Below are positions 26,926-35,031 of a stretch of 64,000 nt of DNA, in pieces. This DNA comes from Lawsonibacter celer (GTDB lineage: Bacteria > Bacillota > Clostridia > Oscillospirales > Oscillospiraceae). The position numbers and the translations under genes are program-made. The notes under the pieces are model-generated. The model did no database searches and was not told the DNA's origin. It was given only the letters and a program-made list of their open reading frames with translations. The stretch is from NCBI RefSeq assembly GCF_014281125.1, contig NZ_JACOEA010000005.1, forward strand, positions 62,001 through 126,000, written 5' to 3'. The first letter of the stretch is position 1, and every line of letters starts with the position of its first letter.

Positions 26926-28095
26926 TTGGGACTGTTTGAGCGAAAAAAGACGCAGGACCCGGCGGCGTGCGTTCAGTTGCGGGACGGAGGGAGACATCCC
27001 TTCGGGCTGCTGGACGGCTATGTGCCGCTGCACAGCGGGGAAATCGCCCTGTATCGGAGCATTCGGGAAGCGGTGCCCATTGTGGACGCCGCGATCTTGA
27101 AGCTGATCCGGCTAACCGGCGGGGTGGAAGTGCGGTGCCGGGACGTCCGGGGACAGGAGGGCCTGGACCGGTTTCTGAAAACAGTCAACGCCGGACGGGG
27201 ACAGAGGGGTCTGCAGTCATTTCTGGACTGCTATCTGGACTCCATGCTTACCTGTGGACGGGGCGTGGGCGAAATCGTGCTGGACCGCAGGCGGCGGGAG
27301 ATTGCCGCCCTGCTGTGCGGGAATCCGGAGGATGTGGAGATCAGGGAAGGCGCCTCTCCGCTGGAATTCGCCCTGTGCGGGCGGAGCGAGCGGGGGTTGG
27401 TGGAGGCGCTGCCCCATCAGGAGCTGCTGCTCTTTACCCCCTTCCAGCCGGAGACGGACAGTCCGTATGGGGTCAGCCTGCTGCGCTCCATGCCCTTTTT
27501 GACGGAGATCCTGCTGAAGATCTATCAGGCCGTTGGGATGAACTGGGAGCGCATGGGAAACGTGCGCTTTGCAGTGGTGTACAAGCCGGGGAGCGACAGC
27601 GGGGACCGGGTCTGGGCCCAGGAGCGCAGCGAACAGATCGCCCGGGAGTGGTCGGCGGCGATGCAGGCGGGCAAGGACGGTAGCGTGCGGGATTTTGTGG
27701 CTGTGGGCGATGTGGACATTAAGGTCATCGGTGCGGACAACCAGGTGCTGGACAGCGAGGTGCCGGTGCGGCAGATTCTGGAGCAGCTTATTGCCCGGAC
27801 CGGAATTCCACCCTTCCTGCTGGGCCTGTCTTGGTCCTCCACCGAGCGAATGAGCGCACAGCAGGCGGACATGATGACCAGCGAGATCACCGCCATCCGG
27901 CGGGGGCTGGAGCCCGTGGTGGAGCGGATCTGTGAGCTGTGGCTGCGGCTGCACGGGTTTGACCAGAGGGTACAGGTAGAGTGGGAGGACATCAGCCTAC
28001 AGGATCTGGTAGAAGAGGCCCGGGCCGAGCTGTACCGGCAACAGGCCCGGTCGGTGGAGCTGGAGAATGAAGAGAAGCAGAAGAGCCTGGGGTAA
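26926..28095 (+). CDS. Phage portal protein
   Basis: 389 residues; TTG start at 26926 after GGGAG, giving the family-like N-terminus MGLFERKK. It has the middle segment typical of portals (YGVSLLRSMPFLTEILLKIY, then WERMGNVRFAV) and the late SWSSTERMSAQQADM block. The dodecameric portal is the DNA entry vertex and joins head and tail. The last 22 codons are part of a 68-bp direct repeat whose second copy begins at 28224, so the original C-terminus may have been altered. Confidence 0.88.
   Translation: MGLFERKKTQDPAACVQLRDGGRHPFGLLDGYVPLHSGEIALYRSIREAVPIVDAAILKLIRLTGGVEVRCRDVRGQEGLDRFLKTVNAGRGQRGLQSFLDCYLDSMLTCGRGVGEIVLDRRRREIAALLCGNPEDVEIREGASPLEFALCGRSERGLVEALPHQELLLFTPFQPETDSPYGVSLLRSMPFLTEILLKIYQAVGMNWERMGNVRFAVVYKPGSDSGDRVWAQERSEQIAREWSAAMQAGKDGSVRDFVAVGDVDIKVIGADNQVLDSEVPVRQILEQLIARTGIPPFLLGLSWSSTERMSAQQADMMTSEITAIRRGLEPVVERICELWLRLHGFDQRVQVEWEDISLQDLVEEARAELYRQQARSVELENEEKQKSLG
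28018..28085 (+). repeat. 68-bp direct repeat, copy 1 (portal C-terminus)
   Basis: Encodes the last ~22 portal residues (AELYRQQARSVELENEEKQK). It matches 28224-28291 at 64 of 68 positions. Confidence 0.9.
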
Positions 28096-28336
28096 GGCGG
28101 CCTGGGCCTCTGCGAGCGGGAGCGAGCCGCGCCGGAAGGCGCGCAGGCCGGTGGAATTCAGTTCCAACGGCCGCAGATGGAAAGGAAGGGGGTCCCCGCG
28201 GAATGAGACATTCCGTGGGGCTGGCCCGGGCCGAGCTGTACCGGCAACAGGCCCGGGCAGTGGAGCTTGAGAATGAAGAGAAACAGAAGAGATAAGGCTG
28301 AGGCGGCGCGGCTGAAAAGGAAAAGGGGGAACAGCG
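28086..28336. other. Non-coding stretch between portal and protease genes
   Basis: No convincing gene. It contains a perfect-looking hairpin (CCCCGCGGAATG...CATTCCGTGGGG, about 28193-28219) and the second copy of the portal-end repeat, which ends in KR and a stop. This is unusual in a cluster where other genes overlap or nearly touch. Confidence 0.6.
28224..28291 (+). repeat. 68-bp direct repeat, copy 2
   Basis: Copy of the portal 3' end without its own start. The four differences from copy 1 give one Ser-to-Ala change and synonymous third-base changes, and the frame then ends at TAA (28292-28294). Confidence 0.9.
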
Positions 28337-29218
28337 GTGAGGATTCAGAAGGAAGCGGAACTGGAGCAGGGGCTGGTGCTGGAAGAGGCGGATTTGGCGC
28401 TGATTCATCAGCTCAGCCGGAAAAAACTGACGCGGGAGGAGGTATACGCTTTCTGTGTACGGCTTTGCGACAACGAGGTGGACCGGGACGGGGAGCGGTT
28501 CTCGGCGGAATGTCTGGGGGAGCTGGCCCGGCTGTTTGTGGGTAAAAGCGGTATATTCGACCACCAGTGGAGCGCCGCCGGGCAGACCGCCCGCATTTAC
28601 CGCACGGAACTTGTGCGGGAGGAGGGGACGCTCACCCAGGCGGGCGACGGCTACTGCTATTTGAAGGGGTACGCCTATCTGCTGCGCACGGAGAAAAACC
28701 GGGACCTGATCGCGGAGATCGAGGGGGGCATCAAAAAAGAGGTGTCTGTGGGCTGCGCCGTGGAGCGGGCGGTGTGCTCCATCTGTGGGGCAGACTTGCG
28801 CAGCGGCAGCTGCGGTCATGTGAAGGGACAGGAGTACGAGGGAAAGCTGTGCTTTGCGGAATTACAGGGGGCCACAGACGCCTACGAGTGGTCCTTCGTG
28901 GCTGTGCCGGCCCAGAGGAATGCGGGGGTGATAAAAACGTTTGACACACAGCGGGAGCAGCTGGAGCGGGAAGCGCGCCTGGGGCGAAAGTATCTGGCCG
29001 GGCTGAAGGACGAGGTGGCCCGGCTGGGGGCGCTGGCCGACCCGGAGCTGGAGAGCGGAGTGCTCAAGGGCATTGCGGACAAGCTGGAGGAGGGTGAGCT
29101 GCTGGCTTTGCGCCGGGCCTACGAGGTGCGGCTGGACAAGCTCTATCCGGCGCAGACTCAGCTGAATTACAGCGGAGCGCAGCAGCGGGAGCAAAAGGAC
29201 GGAGCCTTCCTGATTTGA
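28337..29218 (+). CDS. Putative prohead protease / scaffold protein
   Basis: 293 residues with GTG start. It lies between portal and capsid, where the maturation protease is normally found. The N-terminal ~190 residues have the pattern VDRDGERFSAECL, GKSGIFDHQWSA and the Cys-rich block CSICGADLRSGSCGH, seen in protease-like proteins of clostridial phages. The C-terminal third is charged and helical (residues about 195-260), which would suit a scaffold function. The catalytic residues could not be assigned with certainty. An alternative is a structural protein of unknown role. Confidence 0.6.
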   Translation: MRIQKEAELEQGLVLEEADLALIHQLSRKKLTREEVYAFCVRLCDNEVDRDGERFSAECLGELARLFVGKSGIFDHQWSAAGQTARIYRTELVREEGTLTQAGDGYCYLKGYAYLLRTEKNRDLIAEIEGGIKKEVSVGCAVERAVCSICGADLRSGSCGHVKGQEYEGKLCFAELQGATDAYEWSFVAVPAQRNAGVIKTFDTQREQLEREARLGRKYLAGLKDEVARLGALADPELESGVLKGIADKLEEGELLALRRAYEVRLDKLYPAQTQLNYSGAQQREQKDGAFLI

Positions 29219-29252
29219 CTGGAAGGACGCAGTGAGAAAGGAGCGCGCAAGC

Positions 29253-29600
29253 ATGAGTAAGATTTCCTTTGATGGCATCGGCGAGGTAGCGGCCACCTTT
29301 TTCTGCACAGAGCAGGTGAAGACTGGCGCGGTGGTAAAGGTCAGCGGAGACTGTACGGTGGACGCCTGCGCTGCGGGCAACCGGTTCTGCGGTGTGGCTA
29401 TCAGCGCGGAGGACGGCTGCGCCGCGGTGCAGGTGGGCGGCTTTGCCACGGTGCAGGTGAGCGGAGAGGGCGTGAGCGCCGGCATGGTAAAGCTCTCCGC
29501 CGACGGCAGCGGCGGCGTAAAGCTGGACGCGGCCAACGGGGCAGAGTATCTGGTGGCCGCCGTGGACAGCGCCGCGGGGACGGCCGCGGTGCTGCTGTAA
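29253..29600 (+). CDS. Putative capsid decoration protein (DUF2190-like)
   Basis: 115 residues, small beta-rich protein directly before the capsid gene. Its pattern of Gly/Val-rich strands (GAVVKVSGDCTVDAC, FCGVAISAEDG, AVQVGGFATVQVSG) resembles the small head decoration or capsid-fibre proteins found there. ATG 29253 follows AAAGGAG; the upstream GTG in the same frame overlaps that ribosome site. Confidence 0.65.
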   Translation: MSKISFDGIGEVAATFFCTEQVKTGAVVKVSGDCTVDACAAGNRFCGVAISAEDGCAAVQVGGFATVQVSGEGVSAGMVKLSADGSGGVKLDAANGAEYLVAAVDSAAGTAAVLL

Positions 29601-29619
29601 GAAAGGGAGGAATGGACGC

Positions 29620-30651
29620 ATGGCATATCGGTTTGACAATCTGAAGCTGGAAAAGGGCATGTACGGCCAGAGGGGCAGGAGCTTTACCCAGGTGCTGGAG
29701 GCCGAGGACCCGGACATCCAGTACCGGGGCACGGCGCTGGAGGGTATGGATGCCTACCAGCGCCAGCTCAAGCGCTTTGACATCAAGGTAAAGGGCGCGG
29801 GGAGCGACGTGGTGGAGAAGTTTTTCCGCACGTCCCAGTCCGCCGTGCTCTTTCCAGAGTACATCGCCCGCTCCGTGCGCCAGGGCATGGAGGAGGCCGA
29901 CATCCTGCCCGATCTGGTAGCAGCGGTGACCCGCTTCGACGGGCTGGACTATCGCACGCTTACCTCCGCATCCGGCGACGAGAAGGCCCTGCGCCGCGTG
30001 GAGGAGGGCGCAGCCATTCCCGCCACCACGGTCAAGACCCAGTCCAACCTGGTCAAGCTCCACAAGCGGGGCCGGATGCTGGTGGCCTCCTACGAGGCCA
30101 TCCGCTACCAGAAGCTGGACCTGTTCTCCGTCACCCTCAAGCAGATCGGCGCCTACATCGGCCGGATGCTGGTGGAGGACGCCATTGACGTGCTGGTCAA
30201 CGGCGATGGGAACAACAACGCCGCTGTCAGCTACGTCGTGGGTACCAGCCCCATCGGCGGCACCAAAGGCACCCTGAGCTACGACGCGCTGGTGGATTTC
30301 TGGGCCCAGTTTGAGCCATACGAGATGAACACCATGCTGGCTCCCGGCGATGTGGTGGTGGACATGCTCAAGCTGACAGAGTTTCAGAACCCTCTGACCG
30401 GGTTGAATTTCCAGGGGACCGGGAAGCTGACCACGCCTATGGGCGCCAAGCTGCTGCGCACCAGCGCCATGACCGGCGGCAGGCTTATCGGCCTGGACAA
30501 GCGCTACGCCCTGGAGATGGTGCAGTCCGGCGACGGCGTGGCGGTGGAGTACGACAAGCTCATCGACCGCCAGCTGGAGCGAGCCGCCATCACCACCACC
30601 TGCGGCTTTGCGAAGATCTTTGCCGAGGCGGCCAAGGTGCTGAGCGTCTGA
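29620..30651 (+). CDS. Major capsid protein (HK97 fold)
   Basis: 343 residues. Position and features fit an HK97-type capsid protein: a charged N-terminal arm of about 60 residues, a helix-rich middle (SAVLFPEYIARSVRQGMEEAD), and the later AAITTTCGFAKIFAEAAKV. It builds the icosahedral head. Good ribosome site GGGAGG. Its last base overlaps the next ATG. Confidence 0.85.
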   Translation: MAYRFDNLKLEKGMYGQRGRSFTQVLEAEDPDIQYRGTALEGMDAYQRQLKRFDIKVKGAGSDVVEKFFRTSQSAVLFPEYIARSVRQGMEEADILPDLVAAVTRFDGLDYRTLTSASGDEKALRRVEEGAAIPATTVKTQSNLVKLHKRGRMLVASYEAIRYQKLDLFSVTLKQIGAYIGRMLVEDAIDVLVNGDGNNNAAVSYVVGTSPIGGTKGTLSYDALVDFWAQFEPYEMNTMLAPGDVVVDMLKLTEFQNPLTGLNFQGTGKLTTPMGAKLLRTSAMTGGRLIGLDKRYALEMVQSGDGVAVEYDKLIDRQLERAAITTTCGFAKIFAEAAKVLSV

Positions 30652-31013
30652 TGGACGGGGAGAGTTTGGAACTGGCCGTGAGCCTGGGACAGGGGGGCGA
30701 GGGGGACCGGGAGCGCCTGGAGCCCCTGTGTCAGGCGGCGGAGGAGGAGCTGAAGGGACGGCTGAAGGAGGGGGTGACCGCCGCGGACTGCGGCGGCGCC
30801 TTTCCACTGGCGGCGGCCTGGCTGGCCCTGTCCGACCTAGCGGCCGCCGGAGCGGCGGGCGGTGTCCGAAAATTTTCCGCCGGGGACGTGAGCGTCACAG
30901 AGAGCGGCGCGGGGGCGGCCGGGGGAGCCGACACCCTGCGGCAGCAGGCCGAGCGGGTGCTGGCCCCCTACCTGAGGGACGAGGGGTTCGTGTTCCGGGG
31001 GGTGCGGGGATGA
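30651..31013 (+). CDS. Putative head-tail connector (gp6-like)
   Basis: 120 residues, mostly helical and acidic, placed after the capsid gene and overlapping it by one base (TGATG). Such small proteins dock onto the portal and complete the neck. Called from position and size; the sequence itself is weakly conserved. Confidence 0.6.
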   Translation: MDGESLELAVSLGQGGEGDRERLEPLCQAAEEELKGRLKEGVTAADCGGAFPLAAAWLALSDLAAAGAAGGVRKFSAGDVSVTESGAGAAGGADTLRQQAERVLAPYLRDEGFVFRGVRG

Positions 31014-31357
31014 GGCCGGCGGAGGCCTTTGGCCTGGTGCTGGGCCGCTATGGCCAGGAGGTATGCGTCTGCCGGGAGGGGGAGGCGGCTGGGACCGCCT
31101 GCCGCGCCTTTGTGCAGCCCGTCCTGGAACGGACCGGCACCCAGGAGCGGCACACGGTGCTGGGCACGGTGTGCGCTGACCGGTGGCTCTATCTGGGGGA
31201 CCCGAAAGTCTCTTTAGAGGGGCTGGGCAGCGGCTATATTCAGTGGGGAGACAAAAAGCTGGAGGTTTTGCGGGCCCACCCCATTCAGGTGGGGGGCGAG
31301 CGCTCCCACTGGTGGGCGGTCCTGCGGCTGCGGGAAGAGGAGGCGGCGGAGATATGA
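31010..31357 (+). CDS. Putative head-closure protein
   Basis: 115 residues with ATG 31010, overlapping the previous stop (ATGA). The pattern is GRYGQEVCVCREGEAAGTAC, then LGTVCADRWLYLGDP, ending with HWWAVLRLREEE. Size, beta-rich character and place fit the head-closure or stopper proteins of contractile phages (position-based call). Confidence 0.55.
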   Translation: MRPAEAFGLVLGRYGQEVCVCREGEAAGTACRAFVQPVLERTGTQERHTVLGTVCADRWLYLGDPKVSLEGLGSGYIQWGDKKLEVLRAHPIQVGGERSHWWAVLRLREEEAAEI

Positions 31358-31842
31358 CGCTGGATGTGATCCGGGAGCGGATGGCGGCCTTCCTGCGGCA
31401 GGCGGGGCTGGACGCGGTATGCGCCTGGCCGGAGGCGGCGCGGACGCGCCGGCGGGCAGCAGTGGCCGCGGTCTCCCTGCGGGAATTGCAGGGCGGACCG
31501 GGCGGGTTCCAGGATTATTTGGGGGAGCGGTACAACCGGGAGAGCGGCCGATGGGAGGAGCTGTACGGAAAAAAGGCCCAGGCGCGACTGGGCCTGGACC
31601 TGTACGCGCCCACGGCCGCCGGGGTACAGAAGGCCGCGGACACCCTGAGCGAGGCGCTGCGCCGGGACGGGCCGGAGGGCCTGCGGGTGGCAGAGTTCTC
31701 CTGCGGAGAGACGGAATACGACAGGGAGGCGGACCTATACCGCTGCGCGGCGGAGGTGCTCTGTGAGGCGTACCTCTACGCCGTGGCGGAGGAGGGCGGC
31801 GCCTTCCTGGACTTTGAAGTGAGGGGGAAGGGATCGGTTTGA
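31354..31842 (+). CDS. Putative tail terminator / neck protein
   Basis: 162 residues, starting in an ATGA overlap with the gene before. It lies between the head-closure gene and the sheath gene, the normal site of the tail completion protein that ends tube growth. There are no strong motifs. It ends in a TTGA overlap with the sheath start. Confidence 0.5.
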   Translation: MTLDVIRERMAAFLRQAGLDAVCAWPEAARTRRRAAVAAVSLRELQGGPGGFQDYLGERYNRESGRWEELYGKKAQARLGLDLYAPTAAGVQKAADTLSEALRRDGPEGLRVAEFSCGETEYDREADLYRCAAEVLCEAYLYAVAEEGGAFLDFEVRGKGSV

Positions 31843-32870
31843 GCATCACGACACATGAGAGGCCGGGGGTTTACTCCAGCTATGACGCCTCCAGCGTGGT
31901 AGGCGCCGCCGGTGCGGGTCGCACGGTGGGTATTGTGGGGCTCTCCAGCGCGGGGACGGCGGGGGAGCGCTATTTTTTCAGCCGTTGTGAGGAGGCGGAT
32001 GGCGTATTCGGGACGGACGGGCTGGCCGCACTGATCCGGCTGCTGTTCCTCAACGGAGCGGCGGCGGTGTACGCGGTGCCGGTGAGCGGGCAGGAGGGCT
32101 ATATAGACGCCTTTACCCTGCTGGCTGAGACGGAGGGCATTGGGGTGATGACCTGCGACAGCCACGTGCTTTCAGTACAGCAGGCCCTGCGGGACAGCGT
32201 GACTGCCGCCGCCCAGGCACGCCGGGAGCGCATCGCGGTGGTATGCGGCAGCACGGAAGAGACGGTGAGTGCCCTGATTGAGCGGGCGGGTAGCCTGAAC
32301 AGCGAGCGGATGGTGCTGATTGCCCCCACGGGGGAGGACGGGGGCGCCCAGGCCGCGGCCGCCGTGGCGGGAGCCATTGCGGGAGAGAGCGACCCGGCGC
32401 TGCCCATGGGCGGCGCGGTGCTCCAGGGGGTGAACAGCCTCAAGGCCCGGTACGGCGACAGCGAGATCGACCTACTGGTGCGGGGCGGCGTGACCCCACT
32501 GGAGGCGGCGGGCGGACAGGTGAGTATTGTGCGCGGGGTGACCACCCGCACCAAGACCGGCGGGAGCGCCGACGCCACCTGGCGGGAGCTGACCACAATT
32601 CGGGTGGTGGACGACGTGATCCCCGCCGTGCGGGACGCCCTGCGGGCCAAATTCAGCCGCGCCAAAAACACGGCCCAGAGCCGGGGGGCCATCCGCTCCC
32701 AGGTGGTGCTGGAGCTGGAAAATAAGCTGGCCCGGGAGATCATCACGGGGTACGGCGACGTGACCGTGACGGCGGACTCGGAGAATCCCACAGTTTGTCT
32801 GGTGGACTTTTCCTTTACCGTGGCCCACGGGCTCAACCAGATCTGGCTGAGCGCCCATATCACGGTCTGA
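31839..32870 (+). CDS. Contractile tail sheath protein (short form)
   Basis: 343 residues with TTG start in a 4-base overlap. The N-terminus has the sheath pattern ERPGVYSSYDASS and GRTVGIVGLSSAG. The C-terminal domain (RVVDDVIPAVRDALRAKF, SQVVLELENKL, VDFSFTVAHGLNQIW) carries the extended arms that link sheath subunits. It is shorter than PBSX XkdK (about 460), close in size to compact tailocin sheaths. It shows that the particle has a myovirus-type tail. Confidence 0.9.
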   Translation: MSITTHERPGVYSSYDASSVVGAAGAGRTVGIVGLSSAGTAGERYFFSRCEEADGVFGTDGLAALIRLLFLNGAAAVYAVPVSGQEGYIDAFTLLAETEGIGVMTCDSHVLSVQQALRDSVTAAAQARRERIAVVCGSTEETVSALIERAGSLNSERMVLIAPTGEDGGAQAAAAVAGAIAGESDPALPMGGAVLQGVNSLKARYGDSEIDLLVRGGVTPLEAAGGQVSIVRGVTTRTKTGGSADATWRELTTIRVVDDVIPAVRDALRAKFSRAKNTAQSRGAIRSQVVLELENKLAREIITGYGDVTVTADSENPTVCLVDFSFTVAHGLNQIWLSAHITV

Positions 32871-32889
32871 GCAGCGGGGAGGATTTGAG

Positions 32890-33279
32890 ATGAAAGTAAC
32901 GGGATTTCCCACCAGCAGCGACATCTATCTGGAGGTAGACGGAAAGAAGGTGGCCGTGGTGCAGAGCTACACCGCCCGCTCCACCAAGACCAGCCAGACG
33001 GTGGAGGCTTTCGGCGAGGATGAGCCGGTGGCAACTATTCCAGGCCAGCGCAATCACGTAATTGAGCTGACCCGGCTGTACGCCACCGACGAGGCCATCC
33101 GGGACGGGCTGAATTTCCACGACCTGGAGGATTTTAGCCTGGTAATCTGCAAGCCGGACCGGAAGATCATCTACTCCGGCTGCCAGTGGAGCGCCATCGG
33201 CGAGACCGGGGCGCTGGGCGCCATGGTGGTGGAGAAGATCACCATCGTGGCCGCCAAACGGATTGAGACGGCAGCATGA
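32890..33279 (+). CDS. Tail tube protein (XkdM-like)
   Basis: 129 residues, directly after the sheath as in PBSX. It has the tube-protein pattern TSSDIYLEVDGKKVAVVQ, then EAFGEDEPVATIPGQRNHVI, and a final beta-strand VVEKITIVAAKRI. Hexamers stack to form the inner tube. Its stop overlaps the tail-chaperone start. Confidence 0.85.
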   Translation: MKVTGFPTSSDIYLEVDGKKVAVVQSYTARSTKTSQTVEAFGEDEPVATIPGQRNHVIELTRLYATDEAIRDGLNFHDLEDFSLVICKPDRKIIYSGCQWSAIGETGALGAMVVEKITIVAAKRIETAA

Positions 33280-33695
33280 TGGAGGGCGAGCTGGGAAAAT
33301 TGCTGGGCGGAGCCCGGCGGAAACGGTTGGGACACGGGTTGGAGCTGCGGCTGCTCTCCGCCCGGGAGGTGCTGGAGGCCCGCCGGGAGGCAGAGAACCT
33401 CAGCCGGGACGGGGCAGAGCGGGCGCTGTGCGCCAACGCCTGTCTGCTGGCCCGGGCGCTGGAACGGAACGGGCGGCCGGTGTACGGCGACGGCCAGGAG
33501 GTTCTGGAGGGACTGACGCCGGGCCGGATTGAAGCCCTGGCCGGGCAGTGGGCGGCCTTTCACCGGGAGGAGAACCCATCTCCGGAGGACGGCGCGGAGC
33601 GGGTGGAAGCGCTAAAAAAAGCCTGGAGCACACGCCTGAGGAGCGCCTTCGCTGGCGTGTGCTCCGGAGTATGGGGGCGCTCCCCGCGCCGGTAG
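33276..33695 (+). CDS. Tail assembly chaperone, short (G-like) product
   Basis: 139 residues in frame 0, in the classic place between tube and tape measure. Helical and Arg/Glu-rich (LLSAREVLEARREAENLSRD). A slippery heptamer at 33614-33620 lies after codon 115 and allows a -1 shift into a second frame, giving a longer G-T product. The short form ends in a basic, unstructured tail produced by frame 0. Confidence 0.8.
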   Translation: MMEGELGKLLGGARRKRLGHGLELRLLSAREVLEARREAENLSRDGAERALCANACLLARALERNGRPVYGDGQEVLEGLTPGRIEALAGQWAAFHREENPSPEDGAERVEALKKAWSTRLRSAFAGVCSGVWGRSPRR

Positions 33696-33910
33696 GAGAG
33701 CTGCTGGATCGGGAGTATCTGTGGTGCGCGCTCAACCTGCTGCTGGACGACGAGGAACGCTTGGCGCATATGTGTCCCACCTGCCGGGCAGGGGCCTTGG
33801 AGGAGCGCTGTCCGGTGTGTGGGGCTCCGGCGGCTGGTACGGCGGCGGGGGAGAACGCAGCCTTTGACCAGGCGCGCTATGAGCGGCTGAAAGCGGGGAG
33901 AGGGATTTGA
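33276..33910 (+). CDS. Tail assembly chaperone, frameshifted (G-T) product
   Basis: The predicted fusion has 115 codons in frame 0 and, after a -1 shift at 33614-33620, 96 more residues ending at the TGA 33908-33910: 211 residues in total. The second frame (KKSLEHTPEERLRWRVLRSM...) is clearly protein-like. It carries two CxxC pairs (CPTCRAGALEERCPVCG) that could bind zinc. It has no good start of its own close to the junction. This mirrors gpG/gpGT of lambda and the matching genes in Mu- and P2-like phages. The long form normally coats the tape measure protein. Confidence 0.8.
33614..33665 (+). promoter_or_regulatory. Programmed -1 ribosomal frameshift signal
   Basis: The heptamer A AAA AAA (33614-33620) is in the right frame (codons CTA AAA AAA). 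A 4-base spacer follows, then a perfect 12-bp stem GGAGCACACGCC (33625-33636)/GGCGTGTGCTCC (33654-33665). A nested 4-bp stem AGCG/CGCT (33642-33645/33650-33653) stacks on it. This is a textbook stimulator arrangement. Confidence 0.85.
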
Positions 33911-34440
33911 CGGATTACCTGGAGCGCCTGCTGCAGGCGCAGGAACGAAACGAGAAGGCCCAGGTGCCGGACTGGTTTGTCCTGAGAGCGGAGCCGGTCC
34001 TCCATCCGGCGGCCGGCAGCCCGGACTGGACGGCACCGGCGGACGGCCGGGCCGCCGGGGAGCACACGGGGAACCACACCGCCACACAGGCGGGTGGGGT
34101 CGGCACGGCAAAGCTGCCGGGGCAGGCCCCCGAGGCCGACGCCTGGCTGGAGGCGGCTGCCCCCAGCCGGGAGGAGCACACCGGGGACGAGGGGCGCGGC
34201 GAGGCAGAAAGCGTGGAGCGCCCGGCCGGGGTGTCCGGCCGGAACGGCGGGGCGGAATGGCTGTATGAACGGCTCAGGCGGAGCGGGACGCAGGCTGGGT
34301 ATGGGCGGACCGGAGTGGCGTACCTCCTGACGGCGCCGGAGCCACACACACCGGCGGGGCGGGGGCTCACTCCCGAGGGACTGGACCGGCTGTTCCAGCG
34401 GGATGCCCGGCGGTATGACGGCGGATTTACACTGTATTAG
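33907..34440 (+). CDS. Unknown 177-residue protein in the tape-measure position
   Basis: TTG start in a TTGA overlap with the chaperone stop. The first 30 residues and the last 55 look ordered (LERLLQAQERNEKAQVPDWF; GLDRLFQRDARRYDGGFTLY). The middle is Gly/Ala/Pro-rich and probably disordered. There are no membrane helices, no long coiled coil and no lysozyme domain, so it does not look like a normal tape measure protein, although that gene belongs here. It could be a very short length ruler, a chaperone partner or a baseplate factor. Not recognised. Confidence 0.75.
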   Translation: MTDYLERLLQAQERNEKAQVPDWFVLRAEPVLHPAAGSPDWTAPADGRAAGEHTGNHTATQAGGVGTAKLPGQAPEADAWLEAAAPSREEHTGDEGRGEAESVERPAGVSGRNGGAEWLYERLRRSGTQAGYGRTGVAYLLTAPEPHTPAGRGLTPEGLDRLFQRDARRYDGGFTLY

Positions 34441-34455
34441 AGGGAGTGAGGCCCA

Positions 34456-35031
34456 TTGAAGCTGGCGGCCATGCGCTATAAAAATTACACCTGGCCCCAC
34501 AACCCCAGGGTTTACACCATTGCCTACGAGCGAAGCATGGGGGCCCACAAGGTGCCTTTTGGGCGCTATCTGCTCCAGGACCTGGGGCCTGCACAGCGGG
34601 TCATGCGGGGAGAGGGCGAGTTCGTGGGGCCGGGAGCCTATGGGGAGTTCAAAAAGCTGGCCACGGTGTTCTATTCCGGGGGACCGGGTCTGCTGGTCCA
34701 CCCGGTGTGGCAGATATCCAACGCTTATTTTGTGGAGCTGACCCTGCGGCAGGAGCCCAGGGCGGACTATGTGCGCTATACCTTCGCCTTCTGGGAGGGG
34801 TATGACGGCCAGAGCGCCGCGCTGAAGGAGGAGGCGGCAGAGACCGGGACGGGGGGCGTGTCCGCCGGATTGGGCGGCGGAGGCACCTGGCACACGGTGG
34901 CGCAGGGGGAGACTCTCTGGGGGATCGCCCGGCGATACGGGGTAGAGCTGAGCGCGCTGATTGCCCTCAACCCACAGATTAAAAATCCCAATCTGATCTA
35001 CGTGGGACAGAAGGTGCGGGTGGGGAAATGA
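34456..35031 (+). CDS. LysM-domain tail protein (XkdP-like)
   Basis: 191 residues with TTG start at 34456 after GGGAG. The N-terminal ~130 residues match the domain that precedes LysM in XkdP-type proteins ([20 protein letters not shown]). The C-terminal LysM repeat spans about 145-190 ([32 protein letters not shown]). Located at the baseplate hub, it probably touches peptidoglycan during injection. Overlaps the next start (ATGA). Confidence 0.85.
   Translation: MKLAAMRYKNYTWPHNPRVYTIAYERSMGAHKVPFGRYLLQDLGPAQRVMRGEGEFVGPGAYGEFKKLATVFYSGGPGLLVHPVWQISNAYFVELTLRQEPRADYVRYTFAFWEGYDGQSAALKEEAAETGTGGVSAGLGGGGTWHTVAQGETLWGIARRYGVELSALIALNPQIKNPNLIYVGQKVRVGK

Noticed and set aside
28067..28270. 67-codon frame between portal and protease genes
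   Set aside because: Arg/Gly/Pro-rich, in another frame over the repeat and hairpin; no homology or ribosome site.
29401..30807. 468-codon minus-strand frame over the capsid gene
   Set aside because: Antisense shadow of the capsid gene without any known motif.
33548..33910. Independent 120-codon gene after the tail chaperone
   Set aside because: Its early codons are unlike protein, and the meaningful part begins exactly at the slippery heptamer, so it is better read as the frameshift extension.
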